Under the pieces are notes generated by a model. It was not told the origin of the DNA. It saw only the letters and a list, made by a program, of their open reading frames with translations, and did not search any database. The translations under genes were made by a program, and so were the position numbers. From Candidatus Poribacteria bacterium (GTDB taxonomy: Bacteria; Poribacteria; WGA-4E; PCPOR2b), in assembly GCA_022822785.1 (NCBI GenBank), contig JAJEAL010000018.1:1-48258 (forward strand): a DNA stretch of 48,258 bases, given 5' to 3'. Positions 41,185-48,258 of the stretch are shown one piece after another (the first letter of the stretch is position 1; each line of letters begins with the position of its first letter).

Positions 41185-43287
41185 ATGACGTTTTACCGTA
41201 CTTTTTATATTTTTAGTGTTGTTGTCATTCTCTTTTCGGTCGCTCCTTTACCAGCGTTCGGGGTGACCACTCAGATTTGGGAACAACAAACCCAAAAGGA
41301 TTTTGAGTCTGGAACCCCAAAAAATGTGTCAATCTCAAGTAAGGGCGAGCTCATGTTGGCTCCTCAACTGGATACCTTCTTTGAGGATACCGAAGAGATA
41401 TATCTCTGGTGCCTCGCCGAGGACTCCAAAGGGAACATCTACGCCGGCACAGGAAATAGCGGCAAGGTTTATCGAATCACTCCCGAAGGTGAATCCTCAC
41501 TCTTTTACGATTCGCCGGAGGTCTCTATCTTGGCATTGGCTATTGATGCCAGTGATAACATCTATGCTGGCACAGCACCGGACGGGTTAATCTACAAGCT
41601 CACAGACAGTAGTACCCCGCCAACAACGATACTCAGTTCAGAGGAGAGGTACGTTTGGGCGATGGTCTTTGATGACGCGGGAAATCTATACGCAGCGACC
41701 GGGACCGGTGGAAAAATTTACAAGGTTACGCCCGAAGGGGAGCCCAGCGTTCTCTTTGATTCCGATGAACGTAACATTTCATGCCTGCTTTATCATCAAG
41801 GGATGTTGTATGCCGGCAGCGACGGCAAAGGGACTATCTATAGCGTCAAAACAGAGGACGGTACGGCTTCTGTGATTTATCAAACGGGTCAGAAAGAGGT
41901 GCACAGGCTTGTTGCCGGTGCACAGGGGTTAATCTATGCTGGAACCATCACGACAGCGGCACCGCAGCCCGGTAGATCTCAACCGCCACCTCCTGGGCCC
42001 CCGTCGCCCGCAAGGCGTGACGGTGAAGAAAAGAAGTCACAGGTCTATAAGATTCAACCCGATGGCATTGTGGCTGTTATGTGGGAAGTGCCCGAACCCT
42101 TGGCGCTATCGATGATATTTGATGCCGAGGGCGGACTTTATATCGGGACAGGGGATAGTGGTAAGTTGTACTGGGTCAATACAGCGGGCGATTCGGTCTT
42201 GAAGGGCAAATGCAGCGCGAGCCAGATTCTGGCAATGCACCGCATCGCGAATTCAGATCGACTCCTACTTGCGACGGGCAATGCCGGGAAAATCTTTGAG
42301 CTAAAATCGGATTATCTCGCTGAAGGTACGCTTGAATCCGATACCCACGATACCAAGGTCGTTTCGCGGTGGGGTAAATTATCGTGGGAAGGCGTTACGC
42401 CGGAGGGCACCGTTATCTCTGTTGCCACCCGGACCGGTAATACAGAAAAACCGAACGGTACATGGAGTGATTGGTCGGAAGAATTGACAACATCCGAAGG
42501 ATCCCAAATTAGCAGCCCCTCCGCTCGCTACATTCAGTGGCGTGCCAAACTCACCACAAGTGTGACTGCCGCGACACCTGTTCTCAAAAAGGTAACTGTC
42601 GCTTCCGTTCAATCCAATACGGAACCGCGATTCACCTCGGTTGAAGTTCGCCGAGGCGATGCTCCGGAAAGTTCTGGCCCGCCTGAAGGGGTTCGTAGAC
42701 CGCGGGAAGGTCGGAACACCCCCAATTCCAATTCGGCAGGAGACAGTACAAAATATACCGCTTCGTGGAAGGTTATGGACGACAATAATGATACCTTGCA
42801 GTTTAACGTCTATTACAAGGGGGTGGACGAGACAAATTGGAAGCTCCTGAAAAAAGAGTTGAAGCAGAACAACTATGCTTGGGATGCCACCTCCATGTCC
42901 GATGGGCGTTACGTTATCAAAGTCAGTGCGACGGACAAACTCAGCAATCCCCCCAACTTCGCAAAATCTGCGGAGAAAATGAGCGACCCGTTTGACATCG
43001 ATAACAGCCAGCCGATGGTCAGGGATATCACCGTGACTGCGAATGATGACCAAACCTATCAAATCTCGTGTGCGGTGGAGGACGCGTCCAGTTACATCCA
43101 GAAAGCGGTTTACAAGATCGACAGCGACGAAGAGTGGCAGGTCATCTTCCCAGACGATGGTATCTTCGACTCCAAGCGCGAAACCTTACTACTTCATACT
43201 AACTCTCTTCCCGCCGGCGAACACACCATCACCATCCGTGCCACCGATGCGGCGGGAAACACAGCCGTTGGACGTGCGACGTTTTAG
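41185..43287 (+). CDS. Exported beta-propeller protein
   Basis: A 700-aa exported protein. A signal peptide (FYIFSVVVILFSVAPLPAFG) is followed by about seven propeller-like repeats (~60-380), recurrent in the form AEDSKGNIYAGTGNSGKVYRI, DASDNIYAGTAPDGLIYKL, DDAGNLYAATGTGGKIYKV and DAEGGLYIGTGDSGKLYWV. A Pro-rich loop (RSQPPPPGPPSPARR) interrupts blade 5/6. The C-terminal ~300 residues have Ig/Fn-like features (WSDWSEELTTSEGSQI..RYIQWRAKLTT, and DAAGNTAVG at the end). The repeats look like a Kelch/NHL/SMP-30-type propeller for binding. A long GGAGG-to-ATG spacing (~11 nt) is seen. It lies downstream of the S55-like gene in the same direction. Confidence 0.82.
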   Translation: MTFYRTFYIFSVVVILFSVAPLPAFGVTTQIWEQQTQKDFESGTPKNVSISSKGELMLAPQLDTFFEDTEEIYLWCLAEDSKGNIYAGTGNSGKVYRITPEGESSLFYDSPEVSILALAIDASDNIYAGTAPDGLIYKLTDSSTPPTTILSSEERYVWAMVFDDAGNLYAATGTGGKIYKVTPEGEPSVLFDSDERNISCLLYHQGMLYAGSDGKGTIYSVKTEDGTASVIYQTGQKEVHRLVAGAQGLIYAGTITTAAPQPGRSQPPPPGPPSPARRDGEEKKSQVYKIQPDGIVAVMWEVPEPLALSMIFDAEGGLYIGTGDSGKLYWVNTAGDSVLKGKCSASQILAMHRIANSDRLLLATGNAGKIFELKSDYLAEGTLESDTHDTKVVSRWGKLSWEGVTPEGTVISVATRTGNTEKPNGTWSDWSEELTTSEGSQISSPSARYIQWRAKLTTSVTAATPVLKKVTVASVQSNTEPRFTSVEVRRGDAPESSGPPEGVRRPREGRNTPNSNSAGDSTKYTASWKVMDDNNDTLQFNVYYKGVDETNWKLLKKELKQNNYAWDATSMSDGRYVIKVSATDKLSNPPNFAKSAEKMSDPFDIDNSQPMVRDITVTANDDQTYQISCAVEDASSYIQKAVYKIDSDEEWQVIFPDDGIFDSKRETLLLHTNSLPAGEHTITIRATDAAGNTAVGRATF

Positions 43288-43288
43288 C

Positions 43289-43302
43289 TCATTGGTTCAT
43301 TG
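43289..43302. repeat. TTCATTGGTT-family repeat copy
   Basis: TCATTGGTTCATTG directly follows the stop codon of the propeller gene. It belongs to the same short repeat family as 6221-6235, 31891-31914 and 41136-41160. Confidence 0.5.
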
Positions 43303-43376
43303 AACCTTATGTATATCACCCAGTTCGGTTTTAGGTTACAAGTCGGATTCTACTACTATCAGTCGAGGAAAGTTCT

Positions 43377-44228
43377 ATGATTATTGATTCACACAGTCAC
43401 GCCTGGCCACGCTGGCCCTACCAGCCCCCCGTCCCTGACGGCGACAGCCGCGGCAGGATTGAACAACTGCTCCACGAAATGGACCGTCACGGCGTAGACC
43501 GAGCTGTTCTGGTTTGTGCTCGAATCGATCACAACCCGGATAACAATGACTACATCTTCGAGTGTTCCAAACGGTATCCCGACCGTATCATCCAATTCGC
43601 TGATGTCGATTGTTCGTGGACGGATACCTATCACACCCCCGGCGCAGCAGACCGACTCACAGCAGCAGCGGATAAGTACGCGCTGAAAGGGTATACCCAC
43701 TATTTTCGTGGGGACGACGATGGCAGCTGGTTCTTCACAGATGAGGGGCAGCGCTTCTTTCAAACCACCGCGGACCGAGGATTGATCGCCAGCCTCGCCA
43801 TGGGACCCCAACTACAGGCGCCGTTACGCAAATTGGCGGCACAATTCCCGTCCAGCACCTTTCTCTGTCACCACATGGCTGGAGCGAGAGCCGGGGAGGA
43901 GCCACCCTATCCCAATCTGAAGGAGATTCTGGCGTCAGCGAGTACGCCGAATATCAACATCAAGATGTCTGGATTCGGGTATGTCTCCCAATCTCCATGC
44001 GAATATCCGTATTCCGATACCGGCTGGATCGTGCGTGCGCTCTACGAACATTTCGGACCTGATCGCCTCTGCTGGGGGTCGGACTACCCCGTAGTTCGTT
44101 CCTACATGACCTATCAACACTCCCTTGAGGCGTTCCGCTCACACTGCACCTTCATCCCGGACGCGGATAAAGCAAAGATTCTCGGTGATTCGCTCGACCG
44201 GCTGCTGACCGTGGGACAGGGGACTTAG
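43377..44228 (+). CDS. Amidohydrolase (amidohydro-rel family, COG2159 type)
   Basis: A 283-aa TIM-barrel metal-dependent hydrolase/decarboxylase-like enzyme. The N-terminal MIIDSHSHAWPRWPYQPP supplies the HxH metal ligands (His6, His8). MDRHGVDRAVLVC, DVDCSWTDTYH, FLCHHMAGARAGE (His in the barrel), INIKMSGFGYVS and LCWGSDYPVV, with the conserved active-site Asp in GSDYP, complete the pattern of the ACMSD/COG2159 group. The substrate is unknown; relatives act on lactones or aromatic acids. The ATG has GAGG about 8 nt upstream. It is a single gene in the same direction as the propeller gene. Confidence 0.9.
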   Translation: MIIDSHSHAWPRWPYQPPVPDGDSRGRIEQLLHEMDRHGVDRAVLVCARIDHNPDNNDYIFECSKRYPDRIIQFADVDCSWTDTYHTPGAADRLTAAADKYALKGYTHYFRGDDDGSWFFTDEGQRFFQTTADRGLIASLAMGPQLQAPLRKLAAQFPSSTFLCHHMAGARAGEEPPYPNLKEILASASTPNINIKMSGFGYVSQSPCEYPYSDTGWIVRALYEHFGPDRLCWGSDYPVVRSYMTYQHSLEAFRSHCTFIPDADKAKILGDSLDRLLTVGQGT

Positions 44229-44241
44229 TCCGACATCTTAG

Positions 44242-44655
44242 TTGATTTCTGTTAAGCTAGAAACGTATAATAACGTAAGTTGCCACCTAGCTTGGAGAAA
44301 CCGATTTTTTCTTTCTGATTGGAAGGTAGAAGGGATACACTTGTCAAAAGCCGGATATACAGTTGCAAGCATCTTTCTTTTTCTTAAATCCCCTGAGGTG
44401 TGTATCGCTCGGGTGCGAAATCGAGTGATGGCGGGGGGACACCATGTCCCAACGGAAGACATCGTGCGCCGATTCTATCGGAGTAAACGTAATTTTTGGT
44501 ACATCTACAAAGATCAGGTAGATCAGCGGTATCTACACTACAGTTCTGGGGAACATCTTCAGGAAGTCGCTGTTGGTGAAGGGGACCGGTTTACAGTGAA
44601 AAATGAAGATTGCTTTGAGCTGTTTATGCAAGACATTAACAATGGAGACACATAA
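44242..44655 (+). pseudogene. 5'-truncated zeta-toxin-like kinase remnant
   Basis: The open frame gives 137 aa, but only the C-terminal half resembles a zeta-toxin/UDP-N-acetylglucosamine-kinase-like protein: GYTVASIFLFLKSPEVCIARVRNRVMAGGHHVPTEDIVRRFYRSKRNFWYIYKDQVDQRYLHYSSG. The full family needs an N-terminal P-loop (GPNGAGKST) and a catalytic Asp/ETTLS segment, ~100 residues, which are absent here and in the other forward frames just upstream. Residues before SKAGYTV look unrelated and start at an unsupported TTG; TTG 44341 with AGAAGGG upstream could make a 104-aa fragment. It is probably inactive. A short repeat-like segment (GAGAAACCGA near 44296) stands at the homology break. The stop codon overlaps the start of the next small gene by 1 nt. 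Confidence 0.7.
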
Positions 44656-44897
44656 TGAGTCAGCACGAACTATGCCTTGAAACCCATAGACAGGTGCTTG
44701 AGTTTCTACGGATTGCCAATCGTGCCGCCAAAAGAGCACAGGAAGAAAATCGAAAAAAAGGGATCCCCAATGTCTACTCTTTTAATGGGTACATCTACTA
44801 CGAACTGCCAAATGGGGAACTGACAAAAAATAAAAAAATAATAGACGAACTGATCTCAGCCAATAACCCTCCAAAATGCCGTAAGGTAGTTTCGTAG
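44655..44897 (+). CDS. Small companion protein of the zeta-like remnant
   Basis: An 80-aa protein with a helical first half (HRQVLEFLRIANRAAKRAQEENRKKG) and a beta-like ending NVYSFNGYIYYELPNGELT, a pattern of small proteins found beside zeta-like kinases (an antitoxin-type role is likely but not proven). GGAG is 8 nt upstream and the ATG overlaps the preceding TAA (TAATG), implying translational coupling to the truncated kinase. If the kinase is dead, this gene is an orphan antitoxin candidate. Confidence 0.65.
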   Translation: MSQHELCLETHRQVLEFLRIANRAAKRAQEENRKKGIPNVYSFNGYIYYELPNGELTKNKKIIDELISANNPPKCRKVVS

Positions 44898-44925
44898 GAT
44901 AATCTAAGGGTTCACATTAAAAGAA

Positions 44926-44998
44926 AGTGCAAAATACGAAGAGAAACCGAGTTTTTTTTGGCCTCGGAACGGACAGCAAAACTCGATTTCTTTGCACT
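44926..44998. repeat. Imperfect ~73-bp hairpin repeat (MITE-like)
   Basis: AGTGCAAA (44926-44933) pairs with TTTGCACT (44991-44998), and AGAAACCGAGTTTT (44942-44955) pairs with AAAACTCGATTTCT (44978-44991; one mismatch). The loop is ~20 nt. The inner arm recurs inverted at 31344-31357. It looks like a non-autonomous hairpin element between the small antitoxin-like gene and the substrate-binding protein gene. Confidence 0.6.
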
Positions 44999-45044
44999 AT
45001 TTCTTAACATGAGCGTTTTCTCTAAACAATCACAGGAGGTTAAA

Positions 45045-46202
45045 ATGAACATCAGACAATTCACCAAATTCGCGTCGGCCTTGATGGTTGCCATACTCAT
45101 TGTGGGGGTTTCTGCCTATAACCCGATGGGGCAACTTGTCGTTGCCGCTGAGATGGGAGATGTAGAGAGAGAGGTTCCCATTGGCGTTGTTTTAGCTCAG
45201 ACAGGGCAATTCGCTTCCCCCTACGGTCTGTCGATGCTAAATGGCTTTGAGCTAGCCCGCAAACAGATGAACGAGTCGGGAATTCTTGGCAATACCAAAA
45301 TTACCTTCATCGTTGAAGATGATCAGAGCGTCAGCGCCGTTGAAGCAGTCAACAAATTGATTCATCAAGATGGGGTGCCTGCTATCGTTGGTTTTGCTAT
45401 TTCAACTCAGCTTGAAGAGGTAATTCCAATTGCCCAAGAAAATAGTGTTATCATTGTTAGCTCGGTCTCGTCTGCTCCAGGACTGAGTGCGCGTGGCGAT
45501 TTTATCTTCCGCTCAGGGCTTAACTCAGGTGTGCTTAATCCCGCTGCTGTCAAGGTGACTCAGAAGAAATACGGTTATAAGAGGGCAGCTACAATATATC
45601 ACCACCGCGATACCTACTCTACCCGTAGTGATGAAGCGTTCAGGGCTGCACTTGTCGAGAGCGGCGTCGAGATTGTCGCCACAGAGATCTACGCAGGTGA
45701 CGAGACCGACTTTTCGGCGCAATTAACGCGGATAATGAAGTCAAATCCGGATGCCCTGTTTATCTCCGCGCTGGGATCCCACATACCTCCGATTCTGATT
45801 CAGGCGCGTGCTCTCATGCCTGATATACACGTTATTGTTCCCGAACTGACCAGTATTGAGGTGGAAGCTGCCGGAGCTGCTGCCGAGGGAGCAGTTACTT
45901 CCATAGGTTGGCTCAGTACGGCTGCCACCCCATTGAGTCAAGCGTTCGTCGAGAGTTACATCAGGACATATGCGGAAGAACCGTCTGCTTGGGCGGCGCA
46001 GTCACATGCCGCGTTCCATATTCTCGCCATGGCAATTGCAAATGCACAATCTGTCAATGCAAATGCGATTCGGGACGCGCTAGCCAAGACTACGGATTTG
46101 GACACCGTTGTGGGTAAATTCTCGTTTGACCCCAACGGAGAGGCAGTTTATGACCCAATCGTCCTTACCGTCAAAGATGGCGTATTTGAGATTTTTGAGT
46201 AA
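45045..46202 (+). CDS. ABC transporter substrate-binding protein, branched-chain amino-acid (Leu/Ile/Val-binding) type
   Basis: A 385-aa exported binding protein. After a signal peptide (KFASALMVAILIVGVSA...VVAAE) comes the periplasmic-binding type I fold: VPIGVVLAQTGQFASPYGLSMLNGFELARKQMNESGILG, FIVEDDQSVSAVEAVNKLIHQDGVPAIVGFAIS, and DALFISALGSHIPPILIQARAL, as in LivJ-like proteins. GGAGG lies 5 nt before ATG 45045. No permease or ATPase gene of the Liv type is near, so it is an orphan that may serve a distant transporter or a sensor. An upstream in-frame start near 44958 lies in the hairpin repeat and is rejected. Confidence 0.93.
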   Translation: MNIRQFTKFASALMVAILIVGVSAYNPMGQLVVAAEMGDVEREVPIGVVLAQTGQFASPYGLSMLNGFELARKQMNESGILGNTKITFIVEDDQSVSAVEAVNKLIHQDGVPAIVGFAISTQLEEVIPIAQENSVIIVSSVSSAPGLSARGDFIFRSGLNSGVLNPAAVKVTQKKYGYKRAATIYHHRDTYSTRSDEAFRAALVESGVEIVATEIYAGDETDFSAQLTRIMKSNPDALFISALGSHIPPILIQARALMPDIHVIVPELTSIEVEAAGAAAEGAVTSIGWLSTAATPLSQAFVESYIRTYAEEPSAWAAQSHAAFHILAMAIANAQSVNANAIRDALAKTTDLDTVVGKFSFDPNGEAVYDPIVLTVKDGVFEIFE

Positions 46203-46399
46203 TCCTCAACGACATACGCACATTAATGAATGCTGCCTTCAGCCGCTATATGGTTGTTACCTTGATCTGTAGGTACTGACAATCTGTTGTTACTCTCGGT
46301 GACTATCTCAACCGGCTACTAACTGGGGAACGAGGTGCCTTAGGCCCCAGCCACCACCCCCTGTTGAGGAATCGCGGCGGCTTTGCGGAAATCCCAATC

Positions 46400-46876
46400 A
46401 TGTCAGATGCTCCAGATCCGAAATTTCTCGCCGATGAAAACGTAGGGAAACTTGGTAGGCGGCTGCGAATTTTAGGATACGATGTCGCCTACCAATCCCC
46501 CGCGCGCGATGCACAGCTGGCGCTCAAGGCATTGCGTGAGAACCGAATAATCCTGACGCGGGATCGGGAGTTTGTAGAACGCCGCATGGTCGAGCAATAC
46601 CTGCTACTCACCAGCCAAGATCCGATTGAGCAACTCAAGCAGGTCATCCATGCATTTCATTTAAAACTCGATCGCAATTCCTTTTTTACCCGCTGCCTCG
46701 ACTGCAACACTCCTATCGAGTCCGTTCCCAAGGCGGAGGTGCAATCGGTTGTGCCAGATTATGTGTATCGCACTCAGGATCAGTTTCAGAGATGTCCAAC
46801 CTGTAACAAGCTCTTTTGGGCAGGCAGCCATACGACCAATTTTCAGGACTGGCTAAAGCGGGTGGGCGAAGCGTAA
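46400..46876 (+). CDS. Mut7-C RNAse domain protein
   Basis: A 158-aa protein of the Mut7-C family: a PIN-like nuclease half (FLADENVGKLGRRLRILGYDV with Asp12, and ILTRDREF with Asp55) and a zinc ribbon with CLDC (C99, C102) and CPTC (C132, C135) ending in KLFWAGSHTTNFQDWL. The length is standard. The start is set at ATG 46400 (MSDAPDPKFLADENV), where the family begins; an earlier in-frame ATG adds 12 unrelated residues. Activity on RNA is expected but untested for most members. Confidence 0.9.
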   Translation: MSDAPDPKFLADENVGKLGRRLRILGYDVAYQSPARDAQLALKALRENRIILTRDREFVERRMVEQYLLLTSQDPIEQLKQVIHAFHLKLDRNSFFTRCLDCNTPIESVPKAEVQSVVPDYVYRTQDQFQRCPTCNKLFWAGSHTTNFQDWLKRVGEA

Positions 46877-46933
46877 AATTTCACAGCGCCATAGGTTGGG
46901 TTGAGCGACAGTAAAACCCAACACTAACGAACC

Positions 46934-48055
46934 TCACACTTCGATAATCTCCACATTTGCGCGGGGTAGGACAACCTTGTTCCCATCCTCTAACTTCACC
47001 TCTAACACACGTACCTTTGCCTCTGTTTCAAGTTCCTGTAGCTCGATTGGCAGGTCGGACACGCGTCCCAACTCGCCGAAATACGGTTCACGGATGATCC
47101 GGATGGGGGTGCCTATATCGAGTGCGTCGCCTGTGGCTTCTGCCCCAACCGTCTCCTCCTGCGCGTCGACAGGGATGATAATTTCTGGTCTCACAACGCC
47201 AGCGCGGATCTGTGTGGCACCATTAATCGAAGCCGTCATGCCCTCCTGTGCTTTGAGTAGATCGAAGGTACGCGCCGCCATACTTATCTTCCCAAACCCT
47301 TCCGTGATGACCAGCGTCAGACCGAGTGCCTCTGAACCCGTTATTGCGACCCCAAGCTCGTATCCCAACAGGTCCCGGAGATCGCCGTCATGGATGCCGC
47401 CCACAATTATCCCTTTTACCCCCTGCCGAATTGCCTCTTGAATGGCATCGTTCCCAACAACAGCACCGCCACACAGAATCTTGTCTCGATGCGTCGCTTG
47501 GATGAGATCGGTGGTCAATGGGGCGTTCGGAGAATCTACGACAACTTCAAGTATTCCAACCGTTTCTCCACCGACACCAAAGATTCCTTGGATATAAGTC
47601 CCATACGCTTCCACGACCGCCCCTTCGTTGGGGATAATCTCGACAATTGAACCAGCGATATGGCCCCTGACATCCACAGGGATTGGCGCTTCGCGAATGA
47701 TTACCTGCCCCGTTACATCGGAGATGGTTTCGATGGTTCCATCAATCGGTGCCCGTGCTTGCGACTTAAACAGCCCAAACAGCCCTTTTGTTTCGGCGAT
47801 AATCTCGTCTTTTGCGACGGGGGCCCCCTCTTTTTTCACTGTGTAGTCCCTTATATCTTCGGTAGGGATACTGAGTAGGTTTGCGATATTCACAAGTTGA
47901 ACGTTCCCCGGCAGAGATGCTGTCGCGACCACATCTTCCGCCTCGATTCTATCTCCCACGTGGACAATCACCTCTCCTTCGATGGGGAGACGGCGTTCAT
48001 TGCGTATGGTCGTGCCCGCCGCAACTTTGAGGCCGGGGGTGTATGCGTGTGCCAT
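46934..48055 (-). CDS. Conserved 373-aa protein with two lipoyl-like segments, unknown function
   Basis: A 373-aa protein without signal peptide. The N-terminal ~150 residues carry two barrel-sandwich-hybrid-like segments: LPIEGEVIVHVGDRIEAEDVVATASLPGN and GAPVAKDEIIAETKGLFGLFKSQARAPIDGTIETISDVTGQVIIRE, resembling biotinyl/lipoyl domains (DGTIE..SDVTGQV) but lacking the modified Lys. The C-terminal half has GGAVVGNDAIQEAIRQGVKGIIVGGIHDGDLRDLLG (a Rossmann-like strand-helix pattern), with a final KOW/beta-strand-like section (GRVSDLPIELQELETEAKVRVLEVKLEDG). I recall similar unnamed proteins from Chloroflexi and Poribacteria. The function is unknown; a carrier or enzyme-assembly role is speculation. 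Confidence 0.75.
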   Translation of the reverse strand: MAHAYTPGLKVAAGTTIRNERRLPIEGEVIVHVGDRIEAEDVVATASLPGNVQLVNIANLLSIPTEDIRDYTVKKEGAPVAKDEIIAETKGLFGLFKSQARAPIDGTIETISDVTGQVIIREAPIPVDVRGHIAGSIVEIIPNEGAVVEAYGTYIQGIFGVGGETVGILEVVVDSPNAPLTTDLIQATHRDKILCGGAVVGNDAIQEAIRQGVKGIIVGGIHDGDLRDLLGYELGVAITGSEALGLTLVITEGFGKISMAARTFDLLKAQEGMTASINGATQIRAGVVRPEIIIPVDAQEETVGAEATGDALDIGTPIRIIREPYFGELGRVSDLPIELQELETEAKVRVLEVKLEDGNKVVLPRANVEIIEV

Positions 48056-48118
48056 AAATTCGCCCTTTTGCGTAAGATCTAATCCATTCCAAGAATCACG
48101 GTCCAGTTTGTTATTTCA

Positions 48119-48258
48119 CATACTCCCCGCCCTGAAGGACGGCGATTCTTTTGTCTTTCAGGTACGCGAATTGTGCTATCAACAAAGTTAGCCCGACGAA
48201 TCGGGACTTACAACTTCTCCTTCAAGGGTTGATGCCCCAACCCTGTAGATATTAACGG
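48119..48258 (-). mobile_element. Right end of an IS200/IS605-type (tnpB) element, partial
   Basis: The minus strand reads in from the window edge as coding, then shows a GC hairpin at its end: CGCCGTCC-TTCA-GGGCGGGG (48144-48125), followed by AGTATGTGAAAT. A GGGCGGGGAGTATGT-like end after tnpB is typical of IS605/IS1341-type elements. The hairpin is imperfect. The rest of the element lies beyond the window. Confidence 0.6.
48188..48258 (-). CDS. C-terminus of a TnpB-like protein (partial)
   Basis: On the minus strand one frame is open from the window edge to TAA at 48190-48188 (22 codons), starting VNIYRVGASTLEGEVVSP. TnpB proteins of this family often end with a NIxR/LG-type segment followed by charged residues. 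The RuvC and zinc-finger parts would be outside the window. Too short for certainty. Confidence 0.45.
   Translation of the reverse strand, partial: VNIYRVGASTLEGEVVSPDSSG

Noticed and set aside
42379-43062. 227-codon minus-strand frame inside the propeller gene
   Set aside because: It is a shadow of the coding frame, with no start signal; the sense protein has clear repeats and a signal peptide.

Overview
The window looks like a chromosome fragment of an uncultivated Gram-negative-type bacterium, most likely a member of Candidatus Poribacteria or a close relative. The main pointer is the secreted metalloprotease at 27287-29926. It combines a dockerin-like repeat pair with a C-terminal FlgD/T9SS-like tail carrying the PNPFNPETWIPYQL signature that I associate with this phylum. 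Other pointers are the ceramidase-like, GHL10-like, DUF6784/6785-like and family III CoA-transferase genes, and short hairpin-prone repeats scattered between genes. The assignment is an inference and no 16S gene is present.

Left part (1-16 kb). A plant-type ferredoxin-NADP reductase sits behind a perfect-consensus sigma70 promoter. It converges on a long minus-strand operon transcribed from a strong promoter at 16025-16053. In transcription order the operon encodes: a 2471-aa fusion protein (signal peptide, LysM-like segments, Ca-binding-type Asp repeats, a degenerate M28-like domain, a long coiled coil and a MacB/FtsX permease); a 55-aa membrane protein; two tandem OPT-like 12-TM paralogues; a two-repeat protein of unknown function; a lipoprotein; a PqqD-like protein; and a LolD/MacB-type ATPase. 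This reads as a self-contained, apparently undescribed ABC-type envelope system. Divergent from it is an XRE regulator - ImmA/IrrE metallopeptidase pair followed by a conserved gene of unknown function.

Middle (19-32 kb). These are accessory and catabolic genes, nearly all on the minus strand: a DUF123 protein, a GNAT acetyltransferase, a GFA protein, an Rpn-type nuclease, a PerR/Fur regulator with a clear palindromic operator, a tartrate/D-malate dehydrogenase-type enzyme, a ceramidase-like hydrolase, a bicupin, a GHL10-like glycoside hydrolase, the dockerin-bearing metalloprotease, a CaiB/BaiF CoA-transferase and a MaoC hydratase.

Trans-translation block (32.0-33.4 kb). smpB is transcribed from a promoter so close that its mRNA should be leaderless. 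It is followed by a zinc-ribbon membrane protein and ssrA (tmRNA, predicted tag GGNNLIADEELALAA).

Membrane-stress block (33.5-38.8 kb). pspA-like 1, a PH-like protein, a YqiJ-like protein and a YqiK flotillin are followed by a bifunctional nuclease (DUF151), pspA-like 2 and a 57-aa membrane protein, with a strong terminator at the end. Both halves are preceded by the same ~40-bp promoter-like block, which contains a sigma54-like -24/-12 arrangement. The two halves are therefore probably one regulon.

Right part (39-48.3 kb). It holds an S55 (SpoIVB-type) protease-like exported protein, a beta-propeller protein, an amidohydrolase, a 5'-truncated zeta-toxin-like remnant with a small companion gene, a hairpin repeat, an orphan branched-chain-type substrate-binding protein, a Mut7-C protein, and a 373-aa protein with lipoyl-like segments. 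The right edge enters the 3' end of what looks like an IS200/IS605-type tnpB element.
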